A stretch of 64,000 bases of DNA from JAFGXT01 sp963677165 (GCA_963677165.2 CAXXSX010000002.1:868001-932000); one strand, 5' to 3'. Numbered from the stretch's first letter, positions 51,121-61,126 are shown. Program-made: numbers and translations. Notes: a model not told the origin generated them from the sequence alone.

Positions 51121-52629
51121 CTAATGAGAATCTGAAAAAGAAAAGTCTTTGAGAAATTCAAACTCTTTGATCCGGCAGAGTTCTCCATCAGTACCAGAGA
51201 ATCGTATAAACAAAGCCCATTTATTTTTTTTGTGAAAATTTAGCTGGTCTGAAAAGTCTTGTATTTCAAGTGGTAGAACAATATTATCAAAGTTATCATT
51301 GTCTGCCGACTCTCCAGACAAACTGAAATGTCCTAATTCAAATCTGCTGCCGCCAGTAGCTTCGATTAGAAGAATTGAAACTGTTACCGATTTTATTATT
51401 TGTATATTAAACCTTATACCAAAATCGTGTTTCCCTTTCGGAACACTACTCAAGTTCAGATATTTCATCCCCAAAGCCGTTCCGTTACGAATATCTACCA
51501 TCGGATTCAAGCCGTTATGATCACGTTTTTTCCCATTAATATACGCGTCATGATTTATATAACAGCATGTACTGATATTATACGGTCTGAAAGGATTGAG
51601 CCCTTCGATATTGCATCCTTGCGAAGTCATTTCAACTTCAGGAATGACGACATGGTCGTTCTGGATACGTAAATCGATCGGCTCCATCATTGCCTGACGA
51701 TTGTAATCATCACAGGTTTGGCGATGGTAAAAAACATACCACTGACCGTTGATTTGCGCAATGCTGCCATGATTATTTCCAGGCGGCCAGTTTATTCGGT
51801 TATCAATTATTCTTCCGCCATAGCTCCATGGGCCAAAAGGAGATTTTCCGTAACAATAGGTCAGAGCGGACGGTTTTTCCACCGCGGAATATATAAATAC
51901 ATATTTATTCTTGGCTACTTTTCTGATGGAATTGGCTTCAAATAAAACAGAATTATGATTATCCTTCGCAGAAGGTAGCGTTCGCCGCCAGGCATTTCGA
52001 TCCGGTTTCCGAGTTTGCGGATTTATGATCGTGTGCATATCCAGGGGATCGATTTCGGCACACCGGGGACAATCCTTCATTCCCCAGTAAGCATATACTC
52101 TTATGGAACCATCGTCCTGTTGATCCACCAATACTCCCGGGTCAAAAGTTCCTTCCCGGTTTCCGGCTGGCCAGTCACACATGACCGGATCAGTAAAGGG
52201 CCCGGTCGGACTATAACTTTGCGCCATGACACATTTGGGCCCATAGCGGTCAAATCCGGGAACTGTATTGGGTAAATCCTTCAATGGTCCTTCTTTGTCG
52301 TCAAGTTGATAAAGTTTTCCCAGAAAGGTATAAAGATAATATTTATGGGAAATCGGATTATAAACACAATCAGGAGCACCGAAATGCTGTTCTGGCACTT
52401 TGCCGTAACCGATATCCATTACCTGTTCCACATTGAATGCTTCGCCGTGGCAGGTCCATGAGTTTAGATTATTGACCGGAGCCGACCAGACGTCGTGCCC
52501 ATATCCACAGAAGTCGGTAATTCGTTCATCACGTGAACCATACAGGTAAACTCGTTTTTCTCCCTCATGGTCAAACACCCGAGGTTCTCCATCCGGAACA
52601 AATGCAAATGGTGGTAATATCGGATTCAT
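51121..52629 (-). CDS. GH43-family glycosidase with C-terminal beta-sandwich (locus B)
   Basis: The 502-residue protein has a five-bladed propeller typical of GH43. Features are DGEPRVFDHEGEKRVYLYGS at the start, HFGAPDCVYNPISHKYYLY, FDPGVLVDQQDDGSIRVYAY, FEANSIRKVAKNKYVFIYSA with the likely general acid Glu, and NNHGSIAQINGQWYVFYHR. The last 140 residues resemble a carbohydrate-binding beta sandwich. It has no signal peptide. Likely substrates are arabino- or xylo-oligosaccharides, but this is inferred. It follows the 1,144-residue enzyme by 85 bases on the same strand and may be part of the same operon. Confidence 0.88.
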   Translation of the reverse strand: MNPILPPFAFVPDGEPRVFDHEGEKRVYLYGSRDERITDFCGYGHDVWSAPVNNLNSWTCHGEAFNVEQVMDIGYGKVPEQHFGAPDCVYNPISHKYYLYTFLGKLYQLDDKEGPLKDLPNTVPGFDRYGPKCVMAQSYSPTGPFTDPVMCDWPAGNREGTFDPGVLVDQQDDGSIRVYAYWGMKDCPRCAEIDPLDMHTIINPQTRKPDRNAWRRTLPSAKDNHNSVLFEANSIRKVAKNKYVFIYSAVEKPSALTYCYGKSPFGPWSYGGRIIDNRINWPPGNNHGSIAQINGQWYVFYHRQTCDDYNRQAMMEPIDLRIQNDHVVIPEVEMTSQGCNIEGLNPFRPYNISTCCYINHDAYINGKKRDHNGLNPMVDIRNGTALGMKYLNLSSVPKGKHDFGIRFNIQIIKSVTVSILLIEATGGSRFELGHFSLSGESADNDNFDNIVLPLEIQDFSDQLNFHKKNKWALFIRFSGTDGELCRIKEFEFLKDFSFSDSH

Positions 52630-52714
52630 ACGAATAACACCTTATATGTAATTGAAACAAGCCCGGTTATCAATTCGATAACCGGGTTGGAGTGAAACTA
52701 TATAGATTTAATAT

Positions 52715-55700
52715 TTATTTATCAAATAACATTAGCGGATAGCGGTCAAAGTCTTTGCTGCCGGCTAATCCAGGAGCAATTCGAGCCCAGCCTTCGCGAC
52801 CGGTGGTCTCCTCATCCGCATCGTTTACCACCAGATTAAAGCGGAAACCGTTTTTGATGGCTGATTCCAGATGGAACACATTGACTGGAACTTGGAATAC
52901 ATAAGAAGTAATTTTTCCCATTCGAGTAACAGAAACGTTAAGAGCCTCTGTGCAAGCTAGATAGTCTGCTGTTTCCGGATAGTTCCAGATATACTTGCGT
53001 GCTTTGCCGGAATGATCAAAAGCACCACCGATTTCCCAGCCCACTTTTTGCCCTGCAGGAATTACTGCAAACTGAACACTGTCACCTTCCCAGATCATCT
53101 TGTCTTTTTTCGCTTTTTGAAGTTGGATATCATCTTCCACATTAACTTTGACAATCAGGTTGTTGTTTTCAATACCAAGCATAACTTGCGCACTTAAATC
53201 TTTAGGACCGGTCCAGAATGGTTTGTCCGGCTGAGCATCATAAAGTACAACAATATTCCTGCGTGTATTCAGCTTGAAATCCGGATTCCGTTTATGTACA
53301 TCCGTTTTAATAGACCGTGCCGTTCTGGTAATTAAGCGTAGAATTGTCTGATTGTTGTCACCGATTTTAACTTTGACTTTTACAGGATAAGCTTCTTTTA
53401 AATCAACTCTTCCGGCAACCTGGAAATTCACAATTTTTTTCACACTTTCCCCGGCAGGAACCACAATTTGAAATTTCGGTTCATCACAAAAGAATATTTT
53501 AGGCGGTTTCAGGTAAAATCGGAAGGTCCGTGTTTCCGGAAACGGATTATTTATTGTGAATTCTACTGGTAAATTCTTACCGGCTACCGCAAATGACAGT
53601 ACTTTGGAGCTTACAATATGTTTTGCTTCCACTTTTGATGCATTATATATTTTCACGGTAGCTGGTCGATCGGGATTCCAAAGAAAATATCTGCCATTCA
53701 ATTCGACAGGAGAAGTGTTTCCCATAAGATCGACTTTCTCCGCCCATTCGCCATCGGTTCCAATCGCATAGATACCATTACCATTTGCATCCTCAGCTCG
53801 CCATGAAGCCACCGCCTGTGTGGAATCGTTTCCGAATACAAAACCCCATTCTCCAGAATTTAGCTTGAGCTGTTTTTTGAATTTCATGCCTCGGTAGGTA
53901 TTGACCAGTGCAGCATAAGCAGCATAAACTGGTTTTGGATAAAAATCATTGGTGAATAATCCAAAGTTATGCTCACCGTTAAGGGTCGAAAATCCATCAT
54001 TCCTCAAGTCGTACCAAGTATATCCGGCCGCGCCACGGGCGCGGGCAAACAGCAATTTCATAAAAAGGGTTTCTGCCTGAAGTTTTTCCTTTCCGCCCAC
54101 GCAGTGAAGTGCTGTTTCATTTGAATACCAGGGTTGGTCGGCTATACCTAGTTGCTGACGCAACTTCCGGAAGGGACCATCTATAGAACCTTGATATTGT
54201 TCAAACGAACCATGTTCATGGATCGCGTGCATATCAAATTTTCCCATAGACTTACTTAATGCTCGATACTGATAAAGTACGCTTTGAGAAAGTTTAACAA
54301 ATGCAAACCCCGCGGTCAACACTTTATTGTCCGGATTGACTTTTTTCAGTTCGTCGTAAGCGATGGCCTGAAGTTTTGCAAGATCTTCCGGTCCGAACTG
54401 GGCAAATCCATCAAGATCGGGTTCATTCCATGTTTCCCAGTAGTGAATTTTATTATTGTAACGTCTGGCTAAAGTCCGTACATAATTGCGAAACGCCTCA
54501 AGTTTCGGCATATTACGGTTGTTCGTTTTACTTTTTGGATATTTTCCAAACCGATTGGGAGTGTCCATATTTACTGCCCAACCGGGAGTGAAACAGAAAA
54601 TCGGCTGTAGTTCTATGCCATATTTTCCAAAAGTTTCCACCAATCGGTCGTTATCGGCTAAATCCCAGTGTCCGGACTGAGGTTCGTTGTGACACCATCC
54701 CTGAAATGTACGAACAATTTTGGCCCCGCTCAAGGCCGCAACCATGGCTTCCAGTTCCTGATCTCTCAGCGACCAGCGTTCGGTATGAGAACAAATACTA
54801 TAAAGGAAATCTACGGGTTTTTCATTTACAGGTCCGGCAGGAATAATATAGGCAAAAGAACATTCTTTCATGGCAGGTTTGCTTCCTTTGGCGGCGAATT
54901 GACTTTTGACATACCAAAGGCCCTGCTTGAAGTTTTTCGGCAGTGAAACTGGAACAAGTTGTTTCTGATGTGGTTTCAGCATAATTTTTCGTTGAAATTG
55001 AATCTTATCTTCATCAATGTTAATCAAGGTAAATTTTGCCGTGGCAATAATCCGCTTTCCGCTGGTATTGTTCAACTCAAGTGCCAACTTGCTCTCATCG
55101 CCCACTTTCAAAACGTGAATTGGATTACCGGTTACCACGTCAAGTTTAATCGCGTCAAGCAAAGGCTTCTGACCGTAGAAAGTTGCCTTACATAACGTCA
55201 TGTCCAGGTTTTTACTTTTATCGCTTATGCCCACATGACTGATTTTCACTGGCGGAAACATTTGGGGGAACTGAATCTTATATGAATGTTTCCCTTTTTG
55301 TATTGGAGTCGTTTTCGAGTGAAACATTTTATTTGTTCCATCTCGTAAAAATATTTCAAATGAAGCCTTTCCTTTGTGCAAATCAATCTCAATTTCTGCG
55401 TTGGTCAGGTTGTTGTAGCTAATCAACGGAAACTTTTTTTCACTCAACCAGTAACGTGGATCATGTCCACTGAGACGTATTCCTGCCGGAGTCTGCTGTA
55501 TTTTTCCTCTCCATAGTTCTGAATCATCAAAATTCCAGGAGAATTCAATAGCCTTAACGCCTTTTTTCACCGTTTCCGCCTGCTGTTCCTCATAACTCAG
55601 ACTGGCAAACCAAATCGGCGATCCGGTTGTTTTACTGCTGAATTCTACTCCGAGGCCGGATAGCGTAACAGGAAAATCAAGCTGTTTATCTGCTCCTGCG

Positions 55701-56149
55701 CCCCAGCTGTTCCTGAAATTTGATGGTTGAACATTGAAGTTAAGGGTTTTCCAGCCAGGCTTATCGTCTCCGGCGCCAACACTCCATTGAAAGGTTTCTC
55801 CCTTTGCGTCAGTCATCCTTATAGCGCAATTGGTAATATCCTTCTTCCCTTTGGAATAATACCGCAGGATTATTTTTAACAGGTTAAACCGGTTAAATCG
55901 GATCCCAGGGTTGAATTTTATCTCCGCATACTTTTTGCGGCGAAAGTCCATACTGGAAAGAATGTATGCGGAAAAACCGTCTGGCGTTTTTCCAAACCTG
56001 AAGTTCTGACCGGTTCCCTTATAGTTGAACAACTTTGTTCGACCGGCAGTGTTAAATAAATTTGCGGTTTTTGCCGCAAAAATGCTACAGGAAATACATG
56101 TAAGTAATACAATGAGCAAATATCTTAAAATCATAAAACTAATTCTCAT
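52715..56149 (-). CDS. Large exported clan GH-A glycosidase with CBM9-like C-terminus (locus B)
   Basis: The 1,144-residue protein has a signal peptide (about 1-26) and an N-terminal beta-rich region (about 30-330). A TIM barrel follows with the acid/base motif WNEPD (near 575) and a probable nucleophile in YSNETALH (near 675); this pattern fits GH39-like or related clan A enzymes. Further beta domains come next, and a C-terminal CBM9/DOMON-like module with FWTGPKDLSAQVMLGIEN and GDSVQFAVIPAG. Substrate is unknown. The ATG at 56149 overlaps the pseudopilin stop by one base (TAATG), so expression is coupled. Confidence 0.87.
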   Translation of the reverse strand: MRISFMILRYLLIVLLTCISCSIFAAKTANLFNTAGRTKLFNYKGTGQNFRFGKTPDGFSAYILSSMDFRRKKYAEIKFNPGIRFNRFNLLKIILRYYSKGKKDITNCAIRMTDAKGETFQWSVGAGDDKPGWKTLNFNVQPSNFRNSWGAGADKQLDFPVTLSGLGVEFSSKTTGSPIWFASLSYEEQQAETVKKGVKAIEFSWNFDDSELWRGKIQQTPAGIRLSGHDPRYWLSEKKFPLISYNNLTNAEIEIDLHKGKASFEIFLRDGTNKMFHSKTTPIQKGKHSYKIQFPQMFPPVKISHVGISDKSKNLDMTLCKATFYGQKPLLDAIKLDVVTGNPIHVLKVGDESKLALELNNTSGKRIIATAKFTLINIDEDKIQFQRKIMLKPHQKQLVPVSLPKNFKQGLWYVKSQFAAKGSKPAMKECSFAYIIPAGPVNEKPVDFLYSICSHTERWSLRDQELEAMVAALSGAKIVRTFQGWCHNEPQSGHWDLADNDRLVETFGKYGIELQPIFCFTPGWAVNMDTPNRFGKYPKSKTNNRNMPKLEAFRNYVRTLARRYNNKIHYWETWNEPDLDGFAQFGPEDLAKLQAIAYDELKKVNPDNKVLTAGFAFVKLSQSVLYQYRALSKSMGKFDMHAIHEHGSFEQYQGSIDGPFRKLRQQLGIADQPWYSNETALHCVGGKEKLQAETLFMKLLFARARGAAGYTWYDLRNDGFSTLNGEHNFGLFTNDFYPKPVYAAYAALVNTYRGMKFKKQLKLNSGEWGFVFGNDSTQAVASWRAEDANGNGIYAIGTDGEWAEKVDLMGNTSPVELNGRYFLWNPDRPATVKIYNASKVEAKHIVSSKVLSFAVAGKNLPVEFTINNPFPETRTFRFYLKPPKIFFCDEPKFQIVVPAGESVKKIVNFQVAGRVDLKEAYPVKVKVKIGDNNQTILRLITRTARSIKTDVHKRNPDFKLNTRRNIVVLYDAQPDKPFWTGPKDLSAQVMLGIENNNLIVKVNVEDDIQLQKAKKDKMIWEGDSVQFAVIPAGQKVGWEIGGAFDHSGKARKYIWNYPETADYLACTEALNVSVTRMGKITSYVFQVPVNVFHLESAIKNGFRFNLVVNDADEETTGREGWARIAPGLAGSKDFDRYPLMLFDK

Positions 56150-56925
56150 TAATCAATCGAAATTTTTACAGCGTTCTTATTGATCCACCCTTTCAGCAGC
56201 GAAGAATATTTGCCATCTCTGAGTTCCTTTGAATTCGTTGATTTTACATGACCATCAGCAAAGGCACAATTGGCATTGCCCAAATGAAGATGGGAAAGCA
56301 ATCCTCGTTCTTCACTACCCGAAACAGAACCGTTTTCCATATTTAACTGATAATATGGTCTTCCTACATTGCCATCGCCTGAGATACCGCAATCACCATA
56401 GGTTATGGTTTCCGCTGGATACTTAATTTTATGGATTATACCGAAGTTGCAATCTTCATAACTATTAACGCCTGATCCAAATACGGTGAAACTACCCAGT
56501 TCATCACACGTATTCTGATAATTCAAAGCACCATAAATGTAAAAGCGAGTATGGACGCAACGATTTCCATCCCACATTGCCGGACAGTGAGCTGCTTTCC
56601 AAGTAAGATAATCGCCTTCTCCATTTTTATTTTCGCTTCCTCCATCTCCCAGTTCGGCAGTTCCTTTACAATAATAATGAGCCCATTGACCTTGAGAATT
56701 CGATCTGAAAACTGAAAGCGGAAAGAAGCCCTTATTATCGCCCGCATACATACTTCCCGCTAGCATCACCTGTTTCAAATTTGATATGCATGACGCTGAT
56801 TTCGCACGATCACGTGCCTGATTGAGGGCTGGCAATAACATTGCCGCCAAAATCGCTATAATAGCTATAACAACGAGAAGTTCGATTAGTGTGAATTTTT
56901 TGAGATTCGTTTTTTTTCTTTGCAT
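56149..56925 (-). CDS. Type II pseudopilin-like protein with H-X9-DG motif (locus B)
   Basis: The start is the ATG at 56925 with AAGGAG upstream. The 258-residue protein begins MQRKKTNLKK followed by FTLIELLVVIAIIAILA and carries H-x9-DG in HLGNANCAFADGH near the C-terminus. It has an odd number of internal cysteines that may form disulfides outside the cell. It is the second member of the regulator-pseudopilin-exported enzyme set in this window. Its stop overlaps the enzyme start by one base. The longer frame starting at 56976 would overlap the regulator and lacks a ribosome site. Confidence 0.93.
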   Translation of the reverse strand: MQRKKTNLKKFTLIELLVVIAIIAILAAMLLPALNQARDRAKSASCISNLKQVMLAGSMYAGDNKGFFPLSVFRSNSQGQWAHYYCKGTAELGDGGSENKNGEGDYLTWKAAHCPAMWDGNRCVHTRFYIYGALNYQNTCDELGSFTVFGSGVNSYEDCNFGIIHKIKYPAETITYGDCGISGDGNVGRPYYQLNMENGSVSGSEERGLLSHLHLGNANCAFADGHVKSTNSKELRDGKYSSLLKGWINKNAVKISID

Positions 56926-56965
56926 TTTCTTTCTCCTTCTAAAAGTTTTATTACTAAAAATTAAT

Positions 56966-58048
56966 TTATTGAACAACGTGATCTGTTGATTTCCTGGCAG
57001 TTAACTGTGCCTTAATAAGCTTATGTGAATAGTCGCAATCTTTCGATTTTGCAAGAATATTAGTTGCTTCACGAATCATTATCGCATGGTCAATACCAAT
57101 TGAAGTCAAAGGAGGAACCTGATAATCAAGCCACCATTGTTCCCCTGCAACAACCACGCTTAAGTCACGTGGAATGCTAACGCCAGACTCATAGCAGGCC
57201 TTGTAAACTCCCAATCCGGGAGATTCGCTAACTACAAAAACACCGGAAAATCCGGTTTTTCCAGCCGCAAACATATCTTTCATTTTCTTATAAACTTTAT
57301 TGATCGCATCATCCCCTGAATGAATGTTGCAGTCAATAATGTCCACCTTGGAATCGTGTAACTCCGCGAATTGGCAGAACCCTTTAATTCTAGCTTCAAT
57401 GCTGTCGGATTTCGGTTCCGAACGAATTACTGCAATATGCCGGTGCCCTAATCCATGCAAGTGACTAGCCGCCAAAGCGCCACTGTATTCATCATCAAGG
57501 CTGATTGTATTAACTTGCAAACCAGAAAGTTTTACACCAAAGACCAGGAAAGGCACACCGAATTTATTCAATTGTTCAATGTCCTGCCAGCCCACATTTG
57601 CCGCTCCAGGCAGCACAATCATTCCGTCAATTTTCACCTGGGGCAATTCCAACGGAACATTCTGATGCCAGTCATATCGCAATATTTCAGGTTCATAACC
57701 CAATTTGGATGCCTGATCCCAGAATACCTGCTCAAGCATGAAAAAATAATCAGATGACCAATGGGGCATAGCTAAATAATAGACCGGCTTTGCTCCTTTT
57801 CGATAACGCAGAACCGCATCCGTTACAATCATATTGCGATGCCCGTTTATAGAAATGAGACCTTCTTCCCGCAATGGTTTTAATGCACTGCTTATTGTCG
57901 CCTGGCTACAGTCATACTTGTTCATAATTGAACGAACAGTCATAAACTTTTCTCCAGGATTACTCCGAACCAAACGTTTTTTCAACTCTTTATATAATAT
58001 TTCTGATTTTTTCATGCCACTTAGTTTTATTTGTCTCATCTGATGCAA
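56966..58048 (-). CDS. GntR-type HTH regulator with LacI-like sensor domain (locus B)
   Basis: The 360-residue protein has a GntR-like winged helix (FMTVRSIMNKYDCSQATISS, then LREEGLISINGHRN) and a LacI/GalR-type effector domain (IDGMIVLPGAANVGW, SGALAASHLHGLGHRHIAVI, GVFVVSESPGLGVYKAC). It heads locus B and probably senses a sugar to control the pseudopilin and the exported enzyme. A start at 58048 or at the internal ATG at 58015 is possible. A palindrome lies just upstream. Confidence 0.9.
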   Translation of the reverse strand: MHQMRQIKLSGMKKSEILYKELKKRLVRSNPGEKFMTVRSIMNKYDCSQATISSALKPLREEGLISINGHRNMIVTDAVLRYRKGAKPVYYLAMPHWSSDYFFMLEQVFWDQASKLGYEPEILRYDWHQNVPLELPQVKIDGMIVLPGAANVGWQDIEQLNKFGVPFLVFGVKLSGLQVNTISLDDEYSGALAASHLHGLGHRHIAVIRSEPKSDSIEARIKGFCQFAELHDSKVDIIDCNIHSGDDAINKVYKKMKDMFAAGKTGFSGVFVVSESPGLGVYKACYESGVSIPRDLSVVVAGEQWWLDYQVPPLTSIGIDHAIMIREATNILAKSKDCDYSHKLIKAQLTARKSTDHVVQ

Positions 58049-58059
58049 ATTTATTATAT

Positions 58060-58084
58060 GATACTAATTATATAGTATCGATAC
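58060..58084 (-). promoter_or_regulatory. Candidate operator of the locus B regulator
   Basis: GATACTA (58060-58066) and TAGTATC (58073-58079) form an inverted repeat around six bases, and a second palindrome GTATCGATAC (58075-58084) overlaps its end. It lies 12 bases upstream of the 58048 start. Confidence 0.6.
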
Positions 58085-58271
58085 ACAAAAAGCAATATCA
58101 ATACATAAAAAAATTAAATTTTTGGATATAAAAAAATAAAATAGCTCCTTAGGAGCCAAAATCATTGCTCAGATCATAGAGATTTATCTGATTTAAAAGA
58201 AAATTGAAGGATATGATTCTATGAGAAGAAAACAATTCTCTTGAAATGAAGTGAATGTTGCTTGAACATAA

Positions 58272-58313
58272 TAAAACAAATAGCATCCGTCGGATTAATG
58301 CAACGGATGCTAT
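58272..58313 (-). terminator. Rho-independent terminator after the SGNH hydrolase gene
   Basis: On the minus strand ATAGCATCCGT pairs with ACGGATGCTAT (58280-58290 with 58303-58313) around 12 bases and is followed by TTGTTTTA. It lies about 26 bases after the stop. Confidence 0.85.
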
Positions 58314-58338
58314 TCTACAGAACGAAAGCGCCATAAGA

Positions 58339-59007
58339 CTATTCGTCAGCGACAGCTTCTTCGGCTTCCTCTTCTTCTGCCTCTTCATCTGTTTCTTCAG
58401 CCATTCCAAGAATTTGCATAATAAATTCTGCTACATGTTTACCCTGGAATTCCGTTCCTTCCGCATTGTAATGATAACCATCACCAGCGCTGTATTCTTC
58501 CTGACAGTCTGCCATGAGTGAATACAGGTCATTCACCGGAATACCGCGTTCGGACATAACTTCGGCGGCGAGACGGTTGCGTTCGATCACGCGTGTATTT
58601 TTTTCACTATCCATTGCTGCCGGATTGCCGACTTCGGTAATCGGAGTTGACATAGCCCAGACCAATTGGGTATCCCAAACCATTTTCTGGAGTTTGTCGG
58701 TATATTGAGCAAGGAATTTTCCGTAATCTTCCTCGGTAGTGGTAAAGCCGTGCAGGCCGTTATTGAAATGTACAAGGTCGATTTCATATTCACCCAGCGC
58801 ATATTTCAACTCATTATAGATGGAAGAATCGCCAACGCATTTTGAAGTGGAATAGAAGGCAACAGTGGCTTTACCTTCAAGTTCTTTTGCCACTGATTCA
58901 TTGTAGCCTGCTACAATCGAATCTCCAATCAGCAGTACCCGAGGCAATTCTGTTTCTTCAGTGTTATACCAGTAAAAACGAGCCCATTCAGTGCTTTCTC
59001 TCTGCAT
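58339..59007 (-). CDS. SGNH/GDSL hydrolase with highly acidic C-terminal tail
   Basis: The 222-residue protein has GDSIVAGYN with the nucleophile serine, a conserved asparagine in FNNGLHG and a catalytic D-x-x-H in AGDGYHYNAEG. These are the SGNH esterase/lipase blocks. It has no signal peptide, so it should be cytoplasmic. After the core comes a tail of about 20 residues made almost only of Glu, Asp, Ala and Thr, which is unusual for the family. An ATGGAG ribosome site precedes the ATG. It ends in a clear terminator. Confidence 0.88.
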   Translation of the reverse strand: MQRESTEWARFYWYNTEETELPRVLLIGDSIVAGYNESVAKELEGKATVAFYSTSKCVGDSSIYNELKYALGEYEIDLVHFNNGLHGFTTTEEDYGKFLAQYTDKLQKMVWDTQLVWAMSTPITEVGNPAAMDSEKNTRVIERNRLAAEVMSERGIPVNDLYSLMADCQEEYSAGDGYHYNAEGTEFQGKHVAEFIMQILGMAEETDEEAEEEEAEEAVADE

Positions 59008-59162
59008 AATAAAACTCCATTAATAACATTAAAAATAAATGATTCAAAAATATAGTTAGAACATTTTTCATTACAAGGCGGTTAATTGGCTTATTACCGA
59101 AAACTTTCCCCTCTGCTTCCACAGGTCTCTCTGCGGTTGACAAAAAAACTTCATTTGAAGAC

Positions 59163-59206
59163 GTGCGGTATCAAGACCGCACAACCCAACTCGTGAGCAA
59201 TTCACG
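59163..59206 (+). other. Two hairpins ahead of the phage module
   Basis: GTGCGGT-ATCAAG-ACCGCAC (59163-59182) is followed by CGTGA-GCAAT-TCACG (59192-59206), about 50 bases before the scaffold gene. There is no U-run. They may be a structured leader for the phage genes or a remnant of a lost upstream gene. Confidence 0.5.
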
Positions 59207-59257
59207 TGAAACATTGTGACAAGTCATTACCGGACTTGCGAAAAAAAGGAGATTCAA

Positions 59258-59851
59258 ATGAAGATCAAAGAACTAATCAGTAAAGTTCTGTCAGGAGAAG
59301 AAATGACCGATGATGAACTCAACTATCTTCGGGACTACACCGAGCCCGAAAACGGCAACCGCATTCCCAAGTCACGCCTGGATCAGGAAATAGCACGTAA
59401 AAAAGAACTGGAAAGCAAGGTAAACGAATTGTCAACCCAGCTTAACGAGCTCCAAAACAGCGATTTGTCGGAAAACGAAAAAAATCGTAAGGTGATCGAA
59501 AACCTGAACCACCGAATCGAAAACCTCTCGCAGGAACGCGACCGAATCGAAACGGAAAAACAGGATATCGAATTTCGTAACCGGGTAACCAACGCTGCCG
59601 TCTCACATAATTTTGACGACAGTGGATATCTCGAATACCTGTTGAAACGTGAAAATCTCAATGTCAACGATGCAGAAGCCGTAACCGAGTTCATGGATAA
59701 TTTGAAGTCAACTTCTCCGAAACTCTTCAAAATCGATGTCAATCAGGGCGGCGCCGGCAGCTCTTTTGGCGGTCCCGCCGACGAGTATGCCGAAGCCAAA
59801 AATTCAAAGAACATCGACCGGATGATCGCCCTGGCTCCGGCCGTATCATGA
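59258..59851 (+). CDS. Phage capsid scaffolding-type protein (DUF4355/GP20-like)
   Basis: From the ATG at 59258 (AAAGGAG upstream) the product is 197 residues. It has a short N-terminal helical domain and a long coiled coil (about 45-110, rich in Glu, Lys, Asn and Leu). A conserved-looking region, RNRVTNAAVSHNFDDSGYLE, and a flexible Gly/Ser-rich tail follow. This layout matches phage scaffolding proteins that lie directly ahead of the major capsid gene. The capsid gene follows after 24 bases. Confidence 0.82.
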   Translation: MKIKELISKVLSGEEMTDDELNYLRDYTEPENGNRIPKSRLDQEIARKKELESKVNELSTQLNELQNSDLSENEKNRKVIENLNHRIENLSQERDRIETEKQDIEFRNRVTNAAVSHNFDDSGYLEYLLKRENLNVNDAEAVTEFMDNLKSTSPKLFKIDVNQGGAGSSFGGPADEYAEAKNSKNIDRMIALAPAVS

Positions 59852-59875
59852 AAAACTAATAAAAGGTTATAAACT

Positions 59876-61024
59876 ATGACTCTTTACAGTTATTCCTTTC
59901 AGAATGTCAAACGCGACCTGAACGATATCCTGTCTACAATCGTTAAAGATGAACCCCGCTTCATTTCGTCGTTTGTTCAGGGAACTCCCGCCACAGCTCA
60001 GAAGCACGAGTGGCTCGAAGACCAGATCGCCGGACGTTCCATTACCGCCACAGCAGTCAGTGACAGCGTGGTTACCGCCAGCACTACTGACCTGGCAAAA
60101 CTCGCCGTTGGTTCTCTGCTTGTAATCCAGGATGACACCGCTCTCTTCCGGGTGGAAAGCATTGACAGCACCACAACCTTTACGGTTTCGCTTGTTGCCA
60201 CAAACGGCTCCAGTACTACAGCGGTAGCCGCTGATGACGTCCTGAACGTGGCCGGAACTCCAGTCAAAGAAGGCTCCAGCAATGGCGATGGCGAAGAAGC
60301 TTACCACATCAGCGATACCGACTACAACTATACCCAGATTTTCAGAAAGGACATTATCTTGTCCGGTTCCGCTCTGGCGATCACGCTGAACGGTACGGTT
60401 GAAAATCAGATCAACCGCCAGACCCGCATCGCCCTGAGCGAGCTGTCCCGCGACATCAACCGCCTTGCCCTCTATGGACGCCGCGTTCAGCCTTCATCTT
60501 CTGCCAATGGCGAATTCGGCGGACTCTATCTGTTCGGAACCCAGGATGGAGGGTTGTCGGTTGATGCCTCCAGCGCGTCGATTGATAGCTTTGTCATCAA
60601 CGATGCCGCTCAACTGGTCATTGGCGAAGGCGGCGACCCATCGCAGATCCTTTGTTCTCCGGGTCAGGCTCGTGTACTGTCCAACGAGTACAAGGACCAG
60701 CTCCAGATCGTCCGTGAAGACGCAGTACGCGGTGCTTACGTCGCCACCATCGTCAACGAAATCACCGGTAAGACCATGACGATCATGGCCGACCCGGATA
60801 TGCCGGACACGGAAGCCTGGGTTAACGATGTTGCCGGTTTTGAAATGGTTTCCCTGAGCGGACGCGCTATTTCCGACGAAGACACAACTCCGAAAGGTTT
60901 TGATGGCCTGAAGCGCAGCGCCCTGGGAGAACTAACCCTGGTATTTAAGAACGCCAAACAGCGACTCTGCCGCATTTCCAACCTGCAAGCCTCCGCAACC
61001 GCGCTGGCTGCCCTTCAGAGCTAA
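59876..61024 (+). CDS. Phage major capsid protein, SU10/HK97-fold type
   Basis: The 382-residue protein matches the SU10-type major capsid family. It has TLYSYSFQNVKRDLNDILST at the start, an inserted beta-rich domain (about 60-135) with many Thr, Val and Ser residues, then EEAYHISDTDYNYTQIFRKD and the capsid core. Late landmarks are LRRSALGELTLVFKN-like text (LKRSALGELTLVF) and QRLCRISNLQ. It forms the procapsid lattice. No portal, terminase or protease gene precedes it. An AAAGG site lies upstream. Confidence 0.88.
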   Translation: MTLYSYSFQNVKRDLNDILSTIVKDEPRFISSFVQGTPATAQKHEWLEDQIAGRSITATAVSDSVVTASTTDLAKLAVGSLLVIQDDTALFRVESIDSTTTFTVSLVATNGSSTTAVAADDVLNVAGTPVKEGSSNGDGEEAYHISDTDYNYTQIFRKDIILSGSALAITLNGTVENQINRQTRIALSELSRDINRLALYGRRVQPSSSANGEFGGLYLFGTQDGGLSVDASSASIDSFVINDAAQLVIGEGGDPSQILCSPGQARVLSNEYKDQLQIVREDAVRGAYVATIVNEITGKTMTIMADPDMPDTEAWVNDVAGFEMVSLSGRAISDEDTTPKGFDGLKRSALGELTLVFKNAKQRLCRISNLQASATALAALQS

Positions 61025-61126
61025 GGCGTCAAGGTACCGCAGCCAGCGAGATTCTTTACATCTACTTCCGTCCTGCGGACGGTGGCTCTCGGCTTCGTAT
61101 CTTTAAACACTAAGCTCTGATCTCCG

